The notes under the pieces were generated by a model. It was not told the origin of the DNA, searched no databases, and was given only the letters and a program-made list of their open reading frames with translations. A program made the translations under genes and the position numbers. Shown one piece after another: positions 7,527 through 16,600 of a DNA stretch of 64,000 nt. The DNA is taken from contig CAMBSD010000011.1 of NCBI GenBank assembly GCA_945870425.1, forward strand, positions 1 to 64,000, in the 5' to 3' direction. Positions within the stretch are counted from its first letter, which is position 1; each line of letters begins with the position of its first letter. This DNA is from Chitinophaga pinensis (lineage in GTDB: Bacteria > Bacteroidota > Bacteroidia > UKL13-3).

Positions 7527-9818
7527 ATGAGACATATAGCTGCACTTTTTTTACTTATTCTGTGTGTAAATATCCAATTACATTCTCAAAGCGACTACAC
7601 TTTAAATTATCAAAACAGCATCAAAGTGATTAATCAAAACAATGATCCGCTTAAGATGCCTTTCGTTGGTGGGCTTACAGCTGCCCAATTCATGAATATT
7701 GACTTAAATGGAGATGGCAAAAAAGACTTATTTGTGTTTGATAGGCAAGGTGGTGTTATTCTTACTTTTCTTCAAACTTCTTCGGGACTTGTATATGCGC
7801 CACAATATGAAACGATGTTTCCAGAACTTACCGACTGGGTGCAGCTTATCGACTACAACTGCGATGGAAAATTAGATATCTTCTCGAACGTAGATGAAAA
7901 TGCAAGTCCAAACAAGTCTATGATAACCTACAATTCGGGGATACGTTATCTTAAAAATATTTCTAGTCAATCAAACAAATTAGAATTTAAACAATATACG
8001 AATCAACTATTCGCTAAAACCCAATCTCAAACAATAAGTAATGTTTATGTTAACAGTAACGATTACCCTGTAGTGGACGATGTAGACAATGATGGTGATG
8101 TGGATATAATTACAAGCATAGTAGGTCAACTTAATCTTACCTATTTGGCCAATTTAGCCAAACAAAATAATTATTGCGATACCTTCAATTTAATTACCCG
8201 GGATGAAGCTTGGGGCTATGTCCGTTACATAGGTTTTACAAATAAGTTTTTACTACATGATAGCACGCCATATTACAGAAACTATAAAAATGGCGCCCAC
8301 AATGGGATTGGTATGTGTATGTATGATTTTGATAATGATGGCGACAAAGACCTTTTGTATGGTGATGTGAGCTACAATAACCTAGTATATCTCGAAAACG
8401 GTAAAACTATTAATTCGCTTGGAAGAGATTCCATTATTTCACAAGATACACTATTTCCGAAGAGCACAATCCCTGCATATATGAGCACATGGCCCATTGG
8501 ATATGTTGCCGATACAGATGGCGATGGAAAAGGCGAATTGATTGTTACACCAAATGCTTCAGATGGTGCAAAAAATACGAACCATGTTCTGCTATATAAT
8601 TTCGGAAATACTGGACCAGGAGGCAAATTGGAATTTCAATACAAACAAAGTGATTTTTTAGTGAAAGACATGATAGACCTTGGTGGTGGTGCATTCCCTT
8701 CTTTTGTAGATATAGATGCCGATGGGGATATGGACCTAGTGGTGGCTACCAATGGCGATTTTTATACCACAAAAAACCAACAAGATCATTTAGTGTTTTT
8801 CAAAAATATGGGTAGTAACTCATCACCGATTTATCAATTACAAGATACCAATTTCTTAAACATTTCGGCTGGTTATGGCGTGATAAAAGACATTGCACCG
8901 AGCTTTGGCGACTTGGATGGAGATGGTAAAGTTGATTTGTTATTTGGTGATTTTACTGGCAATTTCAGGTTTTATAAAAACCAAAGTTCTGGAAATACCA
9001 TCTCTTTTGTAAAACAAAGTGACAACTATTTTAAGATGAATTTTGGTACCTACAACACACCGCAATTGGTTGACTTTAACAAGGATGGCTTATTAGATAT
9101 CATCACTGGAAACCAAAAAGGTTTTATCGCCTATTTTCAAAACAAAGGAACAGCACAAAATCCGAAATTCGATTCTTTGCCAACCATTGATACGCTTGGA
9201 AATATTTTTGTTGGAAACTCTTATTCGGTGGGAGGTTCTACCTTTTACGACAATGGCTATTCAGCTCCAAGTCTATTGGATATGGATGGAGATGGAAACT
9301 TTGAAATGCTTGTTGGAAACAACCTTGGTCAATTGAATGTATATTCCAATGTGGTGCCAAGCAAAGGCAGTAAAGCCAAGAAAGCAACTTTAAAATATTT
9401 ATACAACGATGCGGTTTCAACTACCAAATCGAAGATGGGAAATTATATCAGACCCAGTTCTTATAAATTGCCAAACGATAGCTTTCCAATGGTGGTAGTA
9501 GGCAATGCAAGGGGTGGCCTTAGAATGTTTTCTGGTCAAAAGTCCAAATCATCTATTAAAGAAATAGCCCAAGAAAACAACAAAGTGGTTTTGTACCCAA
9601 ATCCTGCTAGCAACGAGCTTTTCATTGATTTAAAAAACAGACATTATGAGGGCTATAAAATTTATACGCTTATTGGCACAGAGGTATTGAGCGGAGTTTT
9701 TAATAAACAAAGCACCCAAAACATCAACATACAAGGCCTTGACAATGGCATCTATTTCATCTCAATGCAAGGAGACGATGGCAAAACCGAAAGCATCAAG
9801 TTTGTGGTTTCGAAGTAG
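7527..9818 (+). CDS. secreted VCBS/FG-GAP repeat protein with type A type IX sorting domain
   Basis: 763 residues from the ATG at 7527 (MRHIAALFLLILCVNIQLHSQ, a signal peptide); an upstream in-frame start was rejected because it overlaps the murF start and precedes the signal peptide. At least seven calcium-loop motifs of the FG-GAP/VCBS kind follow (DLNGDGKKDLFVFD, DVDNDGDVDIIT, DFDNDGDKDLLYGD, DIDADGDMDLVVAT, DLDGDGKVDLLFGD, DFNKDGLLDIITGN, DMDGDGNFEMLVGN), indicating a beta-propeller. The last ~75 residues (VVLYPNPASNELFIDL ... GLDNGIYFISM ... KFVVSK) are a Por_Secre_tail sorting signal. It should be exported by the SprA-containing system and anchored or released at the surface. The ligand is unknown. 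Confidence 0.93.
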   Translation: MRHIAALFLLILCVNIQLHSQSDYTLNYQNSIKVINQNNDPLKMPFVGGLTAAQFMNIDLNGDGKKDLFVFDRQGGVILTFLQTSSGLVYAPQYETMFPELTDWVQLIDYNCDGKLDIFSNVDENASPNKSMITYNSGIRYLKNISSQSNKLEFKQYTNQLFAKTQSQTISNVYVNSNDYPVVDDVDNDGDVDIITSIVGQLNLTYLANLAKQNNYCDTFNLITRDEAWGYVRYIGFTNKFLLHDSTPYYRNYKNGAHNGIGMCMYDFDNDGDKDLLYGDVSYNNLVYLENGKTINSLGRDSIISQDTLFPKSTIPAYMSTWPIGYVADTDGDGKGELIVTPNASDGAKNTNHVLLYNFGNTGPGGKLEFQYKQSDFLVKDMIDLGGGAFPSFVDIDADGDMDLVVATNGDFYTTKNQQDHLVFFKNMGSNSSPIYQLQDTNFLNISAGYGVIKDIAPSFGDLDGDGKVDLLFGDFTGNFRFYKNQSSGNTISFVKQSDNYFKMNFGTYNTPQLVDFNKDGLLDIITGNQKGFIAYFQNKGTAQNPKFDSLPTIDTLGNIFVGNSYSVGGSTFYDNGYSAPSLLDMDGDGNFEMLVGNNLGQLNVYSNVVPSKGSKAKKATLKYLYNDAVSTTKSKMGNYIRPSSYKLPNDSFPMVVVGNARGGLRMFSGQKSKSSIKEIAQENNKVVLYPNPASNELFIDLKNRHYEGYKIYTLIGTEVLSGVFNKQSTQNINIQGLDNGIYFISMQGDDGKTESIKFVVSK

Positions 9819-9850
9819 TAAAACAAAATCTTTTTGTTCGAAACGTTCAT

Positions 9851-9885
9851 TGAGCGGAGTCGAAATGGCGTTTCGGCTCCGCTCA
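9851..9885. repeat. 15-bp stem hairpin, probable dispersed palindrome and terminator
   Basis: TGAGCGGAGTCGAAA (9851-9865), loop TGGCG, TTTCGGCTCCGCTCA (9871-9885). All positions pair, with one G-T wobble. It is GC-rich against an AT-rich background, and no T run follows. It lies 32 bases after the VCBS gene stop. It looks like a dispersed Bacteroidota palindrome doing terminator duty. Confidence 0.65.
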
Positions 9886-9995
9886 ACGACCATAAGGCAC
9901 ATTGATTCAGAGTAAAATTTGTTAGTTAGTTTAAACGCCCACTTCTAATAAAAATTGACCTAAAACAATCATATTATTTCCATAAAATTCTGCTT

Positions 9996-10023
9996 TTTGT
10001 TTAGGCAGCAAAGTATATTTTTG
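9996..10023 (+). promoter_or_regulatory. candidate kbl promoter
   Basis: TTTG at 9996-9999 and TATTTTTG at 10016-10023 match the Bacteroidota -33 (TTTG) and -7 (TAnnTTTG) elements with 16 bases between them, slightly short. The -7 box ends 22 bases before the kbl ATG. Confidence 0.55.
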
Positions 10024-10045
10024 CCTGTATCTAAATAAAAAGATT

Positions 10046-11236
10046 ATGTACGAAACACTTCAACCGCAATTACAAAAAGAAATACAGGAAATAAAAGACG
10101 CTGGCTTATACAAACAAGAAGGCATCATTGCCTCGCCACAAGGTGCAGAGGTTACTTTAGAAAATGGCAAAAAAGTATTGGTTTTTTGTGCCAACAACTA
10201 CCTAGGCCTGTCATCACATCCTGAAGTGTTGAAAGCGGCTAAAAATGCCATTGATACACATGGTTTCGGAATGAGTTCTGTTCGCTTTATCTGCGGAACA
10301 CAAGACATACACAAAGAATTGGAACAAAAAGTTTCGGAGTTTTTAGGCACCGAAGACACCATTTTGTATGCTGCTGCTTTTGATGCCAATGGAGGTGTTT
10401 TTGAACCTTTGTTTAACGAGCAAGATGCCATTATCAGTGATGCATTAAACCATGCTAGTATTATTGATGGTGTTAGACTTTGCAAAGCAGAACGTCACCG
10501 TTACGAGCATAATAACATGGCCGATTTAGAAGCACGTTTGAAAGACACTGCACATTGCCGTAATCGCATCATTGTTACTGATAGTGTTTTCAGTATGGAT
10601 GGTACCATTGCCCAATTGGACAAAATTGTTGAATTAGCCGATAAATACAACGCCTTGATTATGGTGGATGAATGCCATAGCAGTGGGTTTATGGGTAAAA
10701 CAGGCCGCGGAACACACGAACATTGCAATGTTATGGGTAAAATTGATATCATCACTGGTACATTTGGTAAGGCTTTGGGTGGTGCCATGGGTGGATTTAC
10801 CAGTGGTAAAAAAGAAATCATCGAAATACTTCGTCAAAAATCAAGGCCTTATTTGTTTAGCAACTCGCTTGCTCCTTCTATTGTGGGTGCAAGTATTGCA
10901 GTGCTTGATATGCTTACAGAAACAACCACTTTGCGCGATACACTTTGGAACAATACACAATACTTTAGAAAGCAAATGACCGATGCAGGCTTTGACATCA
11001 AGCCGGGCGAGCATCCTATTGTACCTATTATGTTGTATGATGCCAAGCTTTCGCAAGACTTTGCCAGCAAACTATTGGATGAAGGTGTGTATGTAAAAGG
11101 TTTTTATTTCCCGGTGGTACCTAAGGGCCAAGCACGTATTCGTGTGCAATTGTCGGCAGGACATACACAAGCACATTTAGACAAAGCCATAGCTGCTTTT
11201 ATTAAAGTGGGTAAAGAGCTTGGTGTAATCAAGTAG
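10046..11236 (+). CDS. kbl: glycine C-acetyltransferase (2-amino-3-ketobutyrate CoA ligase)
   Basis: 396 residues, full length. This PLP enzyme of the alpha-oxoamine synthase family cleaves 2-amino-3-ketobutyrate with CoA to glycine and acetyl-CoA, the second step of threonine breakdown. It shows FCANNYLGLSSHPEV, HGFGMSSVRFICGTQDIHKELE, SDALNHASIIDG (H136), DECHSSGFMG (208-217), and GTFGKALGG with the PLP lysine K242. Close similarity to Kbl in these segments argues against serine palmitoyltransferase or BioF. No threonine dehydrogenase gene is adjacent. Confidence 0.93.
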   Translation: MYETLQPQLQKEIQEIKDAGLYKQEGIIASPQGAEVTLENGKKVLVFCANNYLGLSSHPEVLKAAKNAIDTHGFGMSSVRFICGTQDIHKELEQKVSEFLGTEDTILYAAAFDANGGVFEPLFNEQDAIISDALNHASIIDGVRLCKAERHRYEHNNMADLEARLKDTAHCRNRIIVTDSVFSMDGTIAQLDKIVELADKYNALIMVDECHSSGFMGKTGRGTHEHCNVMGKIDIITGTFGKALGGAMGGFTSGKKEIIEILRQKSRPYLFSNSLAPSIVGASIAVLDMLTETTTLRDTLWNNTQYFRKQMTDAGFDIKPGEHPIVPIMLYDAKLSQDFASKLLDEGVYVKGFYFPVVPKGQARIRVQLSAGHTQAHLDKAIAAFIKVGKELGVIK

Positions 11237-11282
11237 TTAAATTATAAATATGAGGGTTGTTGGGGATACAATAACCCGCTAG

Positions 11283-11425
11283 TTCGGATTTGCAATCCGA
11301 ATCATTTACCAAAAGGATTTGCAATCCGCTTTTAACAATTCAATATCAATAAGCAAATCTAAATAATGGCAATTAATATGTGCATTACAAATGCTCATAA
11401 TAGATAAGTGCGGTTTGCAAAACCG
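11283..11425. repeat. cluster of three REP-like palindromes
   Basis: Three related hairpins share the form xGGATT-TGC-AATCCx. TTCGGATTTGCAATCCGAA (11283-11301) has 8-bp arms. AAAAGGATTTGCAATCC with a bulged TTTT partner spans 11311-11333. CGGTTTGCAAAACCG (11411-11425) has 6-bp arms. All lie between convergent kbl and dusB. They resemble the short repetitive palindromes mobilised by RAYT transposases; no such gene is in the window. Confidence 0.65.
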
Positions 11426-11437
11426 AACCAGCAATGG

Positions 11438-12442
11438 TTACAAAACCTCACCGGCAATAGCATTCTCACTAAACACTTCCAATACTTCATCCAAGGCTTC
11501 ATGCACGTCTTGTTGGGTAGGTGCCATTACTAATTTCATGCGGTATTCTTTAAAATTGGCTATGCCTTTAAAATATTGGCTATAGTGCGGTCGCATTTCA
11601 AAAATGCCCACCACATCATTTTTCCATTTTACCGAAAAGTCGAGGTGTTTTTTCACCACATCTACCCTATCAGCAATGCTGGGTGGGGCAAGCAATTCAC
11701 CTGTTTTTATATAATGTTTTATCTCGTTAAAAATCCAAGGATATCCGATGGCGGCACGACCAATCATTACTCCATCAACACCATAGCGATTTTTATATTC
11801 AAGTGCTTTTTGAGGGCTATCAATATCTCCATTGCCAAAAATTGGGATATGAATACGGGGGTTGTTTTTGACTTTGGCTATCAAGGTCCAATCGGCTTCA
11901 CCTTTATACATTTGGGTACGAGTGCGACCATGAATACTCAAGGCTTTAATGCCCACATCTTGCAATCTTTCTGCTACGTCTTCAATGTTCTTTGTGGTAT
12001 CATCCCAACCCAAACGAGTTTTAACCGTAACTGGTAATGAGGTAGAGTTTACCACCGCTTTGGTTAATCTTTCCATTAAAGGAACATTTTTCAATACACC
12101 TGCACCTGCACCTTTGCACACTACTTTTTTCACTGGGCAACCAAAGTTTATATCCACCAAATCCGGTTGGGTGGCATCCACTATTTGTGTAGCAATGGTC
12201 ATGGCCTCTTCATCACCGCCAAATATTTGAATACCTATGGGGCGCTCATAATCAAAAATATCTAGCTTTTGCTTGCTCTTAATGGCATGACGAATCAAAC
12301 CTTCGCTTGAAATAAATTCAGTGTACATTAGGTCTGCGCCTTTGGTCTTGCATACCGCACGAAAAGGTGGGTCGCTCACATCTTCCATAGGCGCTAGCAG
12401 AAGCGGGAATTCGGGTAATTCTATATTTCCAATTTTTACCAA
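11438..12442 (-). CDS. dusB: tRNA-dihydrouridine synthase (DusB-like)
   Basis: 334 residues. An FMN-dependent enzyme that reduces uridine in the tRNA D loop to dihydrouridine. It has a TIM barrel with LLAPMEDVSDPPFRAVCK near the N-terminus, DINFGCPVKKVVCKGAGAGVL with catalytic C102, TVKTRLGWDD, SIHGRTRTQMYKGEADW, GNGDIDSPQKA and GVMIGRAAIGYPWIF. A small helical tRNA-binding domain follows. It is convergent with kbl, and divergent from the CPBP gene with about 97 bases between the starts. Confidence 0.94.
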   Translation of the reverse strand: MVKIGNIELPEFPLLLAPMEDVSDPPFRAVCKTKGADLMYTEFISSEGLIRHAIKSKQKLDIFDYERPIGIQIFGGDEEAMTIATQIVDATQPDLVDINFGCPVKKVVCKGAGAGVLKNVPLMERLTKAVVNSTSLPVTVKTRLGWDDTTKNIEDVAERLQDVGIKALSIHGRTRTQMYKGEADWTLIAKVKNNPRIHIPIFGNGDIDSPQKALEYKNRYGVDGVMIGRAAIGYPWIFNEIKHYIKTGELLAPPSIADRVDVVKKHLDFSVKWKNDVVGIFEMRPHYSQYFKGIANFKEYRMKLVMAPTQQDVHEALDEVLEVFSENAIAGEVL

Positions 12443-12539
12443 GATTAAAATAGCTTATTTTGCGGGCAAATCTAATCCAATTAATTTCAAATTCCGATGA
12501 AAGAAGCAATGGCTTTCGGAGGCTTAATAAAAATTACAC

Positions 12540-13484
12540 ATGACAGAGTTTTCTAAATTGTACAATAACCGATTGGTATTTTTCTTTTCGCGTACCCTCA
12601 TTTTAGGCGGTATGGTATTGGTTTTTATGGTGATGGGATCTGCATTAGGTATGTTTATAGGAAAATACCTTTTGGGTGTTGATGTGCAAGAAATGACTAA
12701 TATTTTAAGTAAACCTGATGTTTCTAGTCGTGAGATGTTGGCTTTAAAACTATTTCAAGTATTTGCCTCGGTTGGTGGATTTCTGGTTCCAGCATTTTTA
12801 TTTTCTAAAGCTATCAACCAAAAGGCCATTTCGTTTTTACAAATAAATAGACCTAGCAAAACCTATACGTATTTTATGGCTATTGGATTGATAATATTGG
12901 CTTCGCCATTGGTAGCTTGGCTCTATCAAATCAACCAACACTTAACTTTTCCTGAGCAATTTGCCCAACTTGAAGCCAATATCAGGGCTATGGAAAATCA
13001 AGCAGAACAATTAACCAAAGCATTTGTAAAAGTAAACTCTGTAGGCGGTTTGATGTTTAATATTTTTGTCATTGCGTTATTACCCGCCATTACTGAAGAA
13101 ATCTTTTTTAGAGCATGCTTACAAAACTTTGCTCGTTTGTGTTTTCAAAATATCCATATCTCAGTGTGGTTCGCGGCCATCATGTTTAGCGCCTTTCATG
13201 GACAGTTTTATGGGTTCTTACCGCGATTGGCTTTAGGTGTTCTCTTGGGCTATGCCTTTGCTTATTCAGGAAATATTTGGGTGAGTGTGGTTGCGCATTT
13301 TACTAATAATTTTGTGGCAGTGATGGTGAGTTATTTTGAGCAACAAAACATGAATGTGGAGATGCTGAGCGATACCTATACATTCCCTTGGATTATAACG
13401 TTTTTAAGTTTTGTTGCTTGTGTGGGTATCGTTTGGTTCATGCACCGATTAAAATATAAATACCTTTACAGCCATGGAGAATAA
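12540..13484 (+). CDS. CPBP-family intramembrane metalloprotease
   Basis: 314 residues with about eight hydrophobic segments. The Abi/CAAX-protease signature is complete: EEIFFR (E186, E187, R191), FSAFH (H220) and HFTNN (H253), the glutamate and histidines expected to bind the catalytic metal in the membrane. Related proteins process prenylated or bacteriocin-type substrates; the substrate here is not known. It overlaps the next gene by 11 bases, so the two are translated together. Confidence 0.88.
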   Translation: MTEFSKLYNNRLVFFFSRTLILGGMVLVFMVMGSALGMFIGKYLLGVDVQEMTNILSKPDVSSREMLALKLFQVFASVGGFLVPAFLFSKAINQKAISFLQINRPSKTYTYFMAIGLIILASPLVAWLYQINQHLTFPEQFAQLEANIRAMENQAEQLTKAFVKVNSVGGLMFNIFVIALLPAITEEIFFRACLQNFARLCFQNIHISVWFAAIMFSAFHGQFYGFLPRLALGVLLGYAFAYSGNIWVSVVAHFTNNFVAVMVSYFEQQNMNVEMLSDTYTFPWIITFLSFVACVGIVWFMHRLKYKYLYSHGE

Positions 13485-13692
13485 TTGGACAAAAATATTT
13501 AGGACATCAAATGTCTATACAGCCGAAATTATAAAAGGTATGCTGATAGAGGAAGGGATTGAATGTGTTGAATTGAACAAAAAAGATAGCAGCTATGCAT
13601 TTGGAGAAGTGGAACTATATTGCCCTTCAGAAGATGTACTTCGCGCCAAATCTTTGATTGGAAATATCGAAGACGATTTAACTACTGTATAG
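13474..13692 (+). CDS. DUF2007 family protein
   Basis: 72 residues. WTKIFRTSNVYTAEIIKGMLIEEGIECVELNKKDSS...GEVELYCPSEDVLRAKSLI is the small alpha-beta DUF2007 domain, annotated as a putative signal-transducing domain with no firm role. It overlaps the CPBP gene at its start by 11 bases and the convergent sprA gene at its end by 11 bases. Confidence 0.85.
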   Translation: MENNWTKIFRTSNVYTAEIIKGMLIEEGIECVELNKKDSSYAFGEVELYCPSEDVLRAKSLIGNIEDDLTTV

Positions 13693-16600
13693 TATACCTT
13701 AACTTAAATCCGCCACTTGTGATAATGGTTGGGAAAGACCCACTAGTATATGGATTCGTCTGACGTCTATCGTAGAAAATACTAAGTGTTAGTTTCTCAT
13801 TAATCATATAATCGATAGTAGGTTTAAATGAATAAACCATCTGACCCGTGACAGGCACATTAGTTGGTACGTCTAAGTTTCGAATTTTCGTTACATTATC
13901 CCTGATTGAAAAATCAACCCTGAAATTAATATCATTTTCCAATACCCTTCTGCGACCTTGAATCTTAAACGGCAGGGTTAGTTTCTTGGTTCGATAGCCC
14001 AAACTATAAACAATTTCATCCGCATTCAACTCACTCAACTGACGATTACCCAGAGCAAAATTCAGTGATCTGTCTTTGTTATACTTAATACCAGTAGTAA
14101 GGTTATTAGCAAGCGTTACATCTATACCTATCAGTGGACCCCAACGCTCAGTAATCGCTATGTTTCGGATGATATAATACGGTTGGTAATCACTTGAAAC
14201 ATTCAATTGTCTTGAGGTATCTATTTGGGTTTGGAAACCACCTACCGTATATTGTGATGTGTATGCATGTGTGATATTTACATTGCTTGCATACTCCTTA
14301 ATGAGTGGAATTTTCGATAAGCCACTGTAGCTAATATTCCAGTTTGGTAAAGGTATCTTAGGGAAGGCTGTCAATTCAATGTTTTTCGCATCTGCTCCGC
14401 TATAAGCTGCCAAGAAAGCGGGTATAAGCACATCCTGAGAATATGGGCCATAACCTATAGGGAAGTTAGCCGTATCTCTTTGGTTAATACCTTTGACATT
14501 ACCTAAGCGATCAGCTATTACTTTTCTGTTTTCCGAGAAGGTTTTAAATACTTCAGATATTCCATCGCTTCCTTCAGAGGAGAAACTAGTCAAAAAGGCA
14601 TTATAAGTAATTGAATAAGTTCCTTGTTCTTGAACAGGACCAAAGTCGCGGTATACATTACTATCTGGGTCAAACCTAAAGTAAGAAGTGGTGCTCAATG
14701 ACGTGGTTTTGCCCACATTAATCGTCACTCTAAAATCATCAAATGGATCAAGGGTGGCTCTTCCATCTAATCTTTCTTGATGGTTTTGCAAATAGGGATT
14801 TACAACCCTTGGATCGCCACTAAGCCAACCATTTTGTGCTGCTTTGAATCTGTAATCATCATTTTGATAGCCAAAGATGAAATCAAATCCAGGACCACCA
14901 TTGTCAAAATTTTGACCAAGGTATTGTGGCTTAACTTTAAAACCCGGGAGTGTTGTACCATCTGTAATGCTATACGAGCCTTGAAGATTCTTCAAACTAG
15001 TGATTAATTTCACCGGTATTTTCACCCAGAAAGGATAGTTTACCGGGCCATTATCTTCTTTCTTTTTTTTGGTGGTTTTATCTTTTTCGTTTTTTGGGCT
15101 TTTCTCTATTTCTGTCTTCTTCGTTTTCGATGGATCCTTAGGAGTGGCAGGGGTATTGATATCTCTTAAAAACTTGAATTTATTATATAGAGTTGGCATA
15201 TTAAACGCCAAATTGAACTGTTGCTGTCTAGAGTTTTGAATGGTACTTCCTAAACTATCAGCTGCTGGTGGGGCTTGCAACCATTGGAAGTTGGTAGTAT
15301 AATTATAACTCGATTGGCTAATAAAATCTAAGTAAGGCATTTTATTCAAAGGAAGTGAGTAATTTATGCCTGCAGATTGGTCGTATCTGGTCAATCGACC
15401 ACCGTTCCAAAAATTGGTTTGAATACTATCAGCCCTAGCCGTATTTGATTCAATTTTACCTATGGGCTCATCAATACGTGCATCGGCTGTGGCAGTGTAA
15501 TTAAACTTCAGATTTTTAGTGAAATCCCAACGCAATTCATAGAACCTACGCATGGTAAAATTCTTGTCATACAAGGCTTGTATAATGGTATTTTGGTTGT
15601 CGTTGTTTCTATTGATTAACTCACCATACCTTCTTTCTGCTTCTACCCTAGCACCCCAGCTGCTTGGTAATAAACTAAAGTTAATATCCTTGATTAATGT
15701 GAGGCTTTTTGATTTGATTTTATTGAAAGGCTCAATAGTGGAATTAGGAAAGGTATACGTATAGCCTACCTGCCCTTTATAAGTTTGTAATATTGAATAT
15801 TCAATGGTTTGGTTTCGCCTAAAGGTTTCTGCAAATGAATAGCTGAAATTTAAATTTTCAATATCCCATGGATAGGCTTTTTTCATGGCTACCCTATTCT
15901 TTCGCACATTGGTAAAATTAAAACTCCTCCTTGACGTAAAGTCATCAGCAGCCTTAGTTATCTGTGTTTTGCGCTCAGGGTTGGTGCTTTCGTCAATTTC
16001 TTTTTGAAGCTTGGTATCAGGATTTAATGGGTTGTAATAGGGTCTAATAATGGTATTGCCATAAGAGAAAAAAAACGGAATAGATATTCCTGAAGTTTTA
16101 GGGAAGAATTTACCTAACTCAAAATTACTTGCAAAATCGTATTGGTAATTATCGTTGAAACTACGTTCACTTAATTTTTTATCAATACCCCCCCAACCTA
16201 CGGTAGCGATACTACCAGTTAATTGCACATTACCAAAATCGGCAAGTTTTGCAATTACTCTGCCATTGGCGGCCCAACCACCACGCGTATTGAAATCAGT
16301 CATTCGCAGTTCATTAAACCATACCTCGGCACACTTAGGCAAACCATCATCATCGCTTCCGGCAACACGCTTCGGATTGCGCACACCCATCATTACTACT
16401 CTTACTTGACTAAAGTCCGGTAAACCAACTACCGTGTATTTTACTGAACCGTCTTGTCTAATATATGGTCTTGTAAATGGCCAATTTGCATTGGTTCTCG
16501 CTATTTTGGTATTAATTAATTCATCCATGCTAATTGAGATTTCATTAGCCAAAGGCCAAACATCTCTAGCACTAGGTAGTCCAGAACCATACTTTGGCAC

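Noticed and set aside
11576-12230. Plus-strand frames of 153 and 93 codons
   Set aside because: They lie wholly antisense to dusB, whose motifs are complete.
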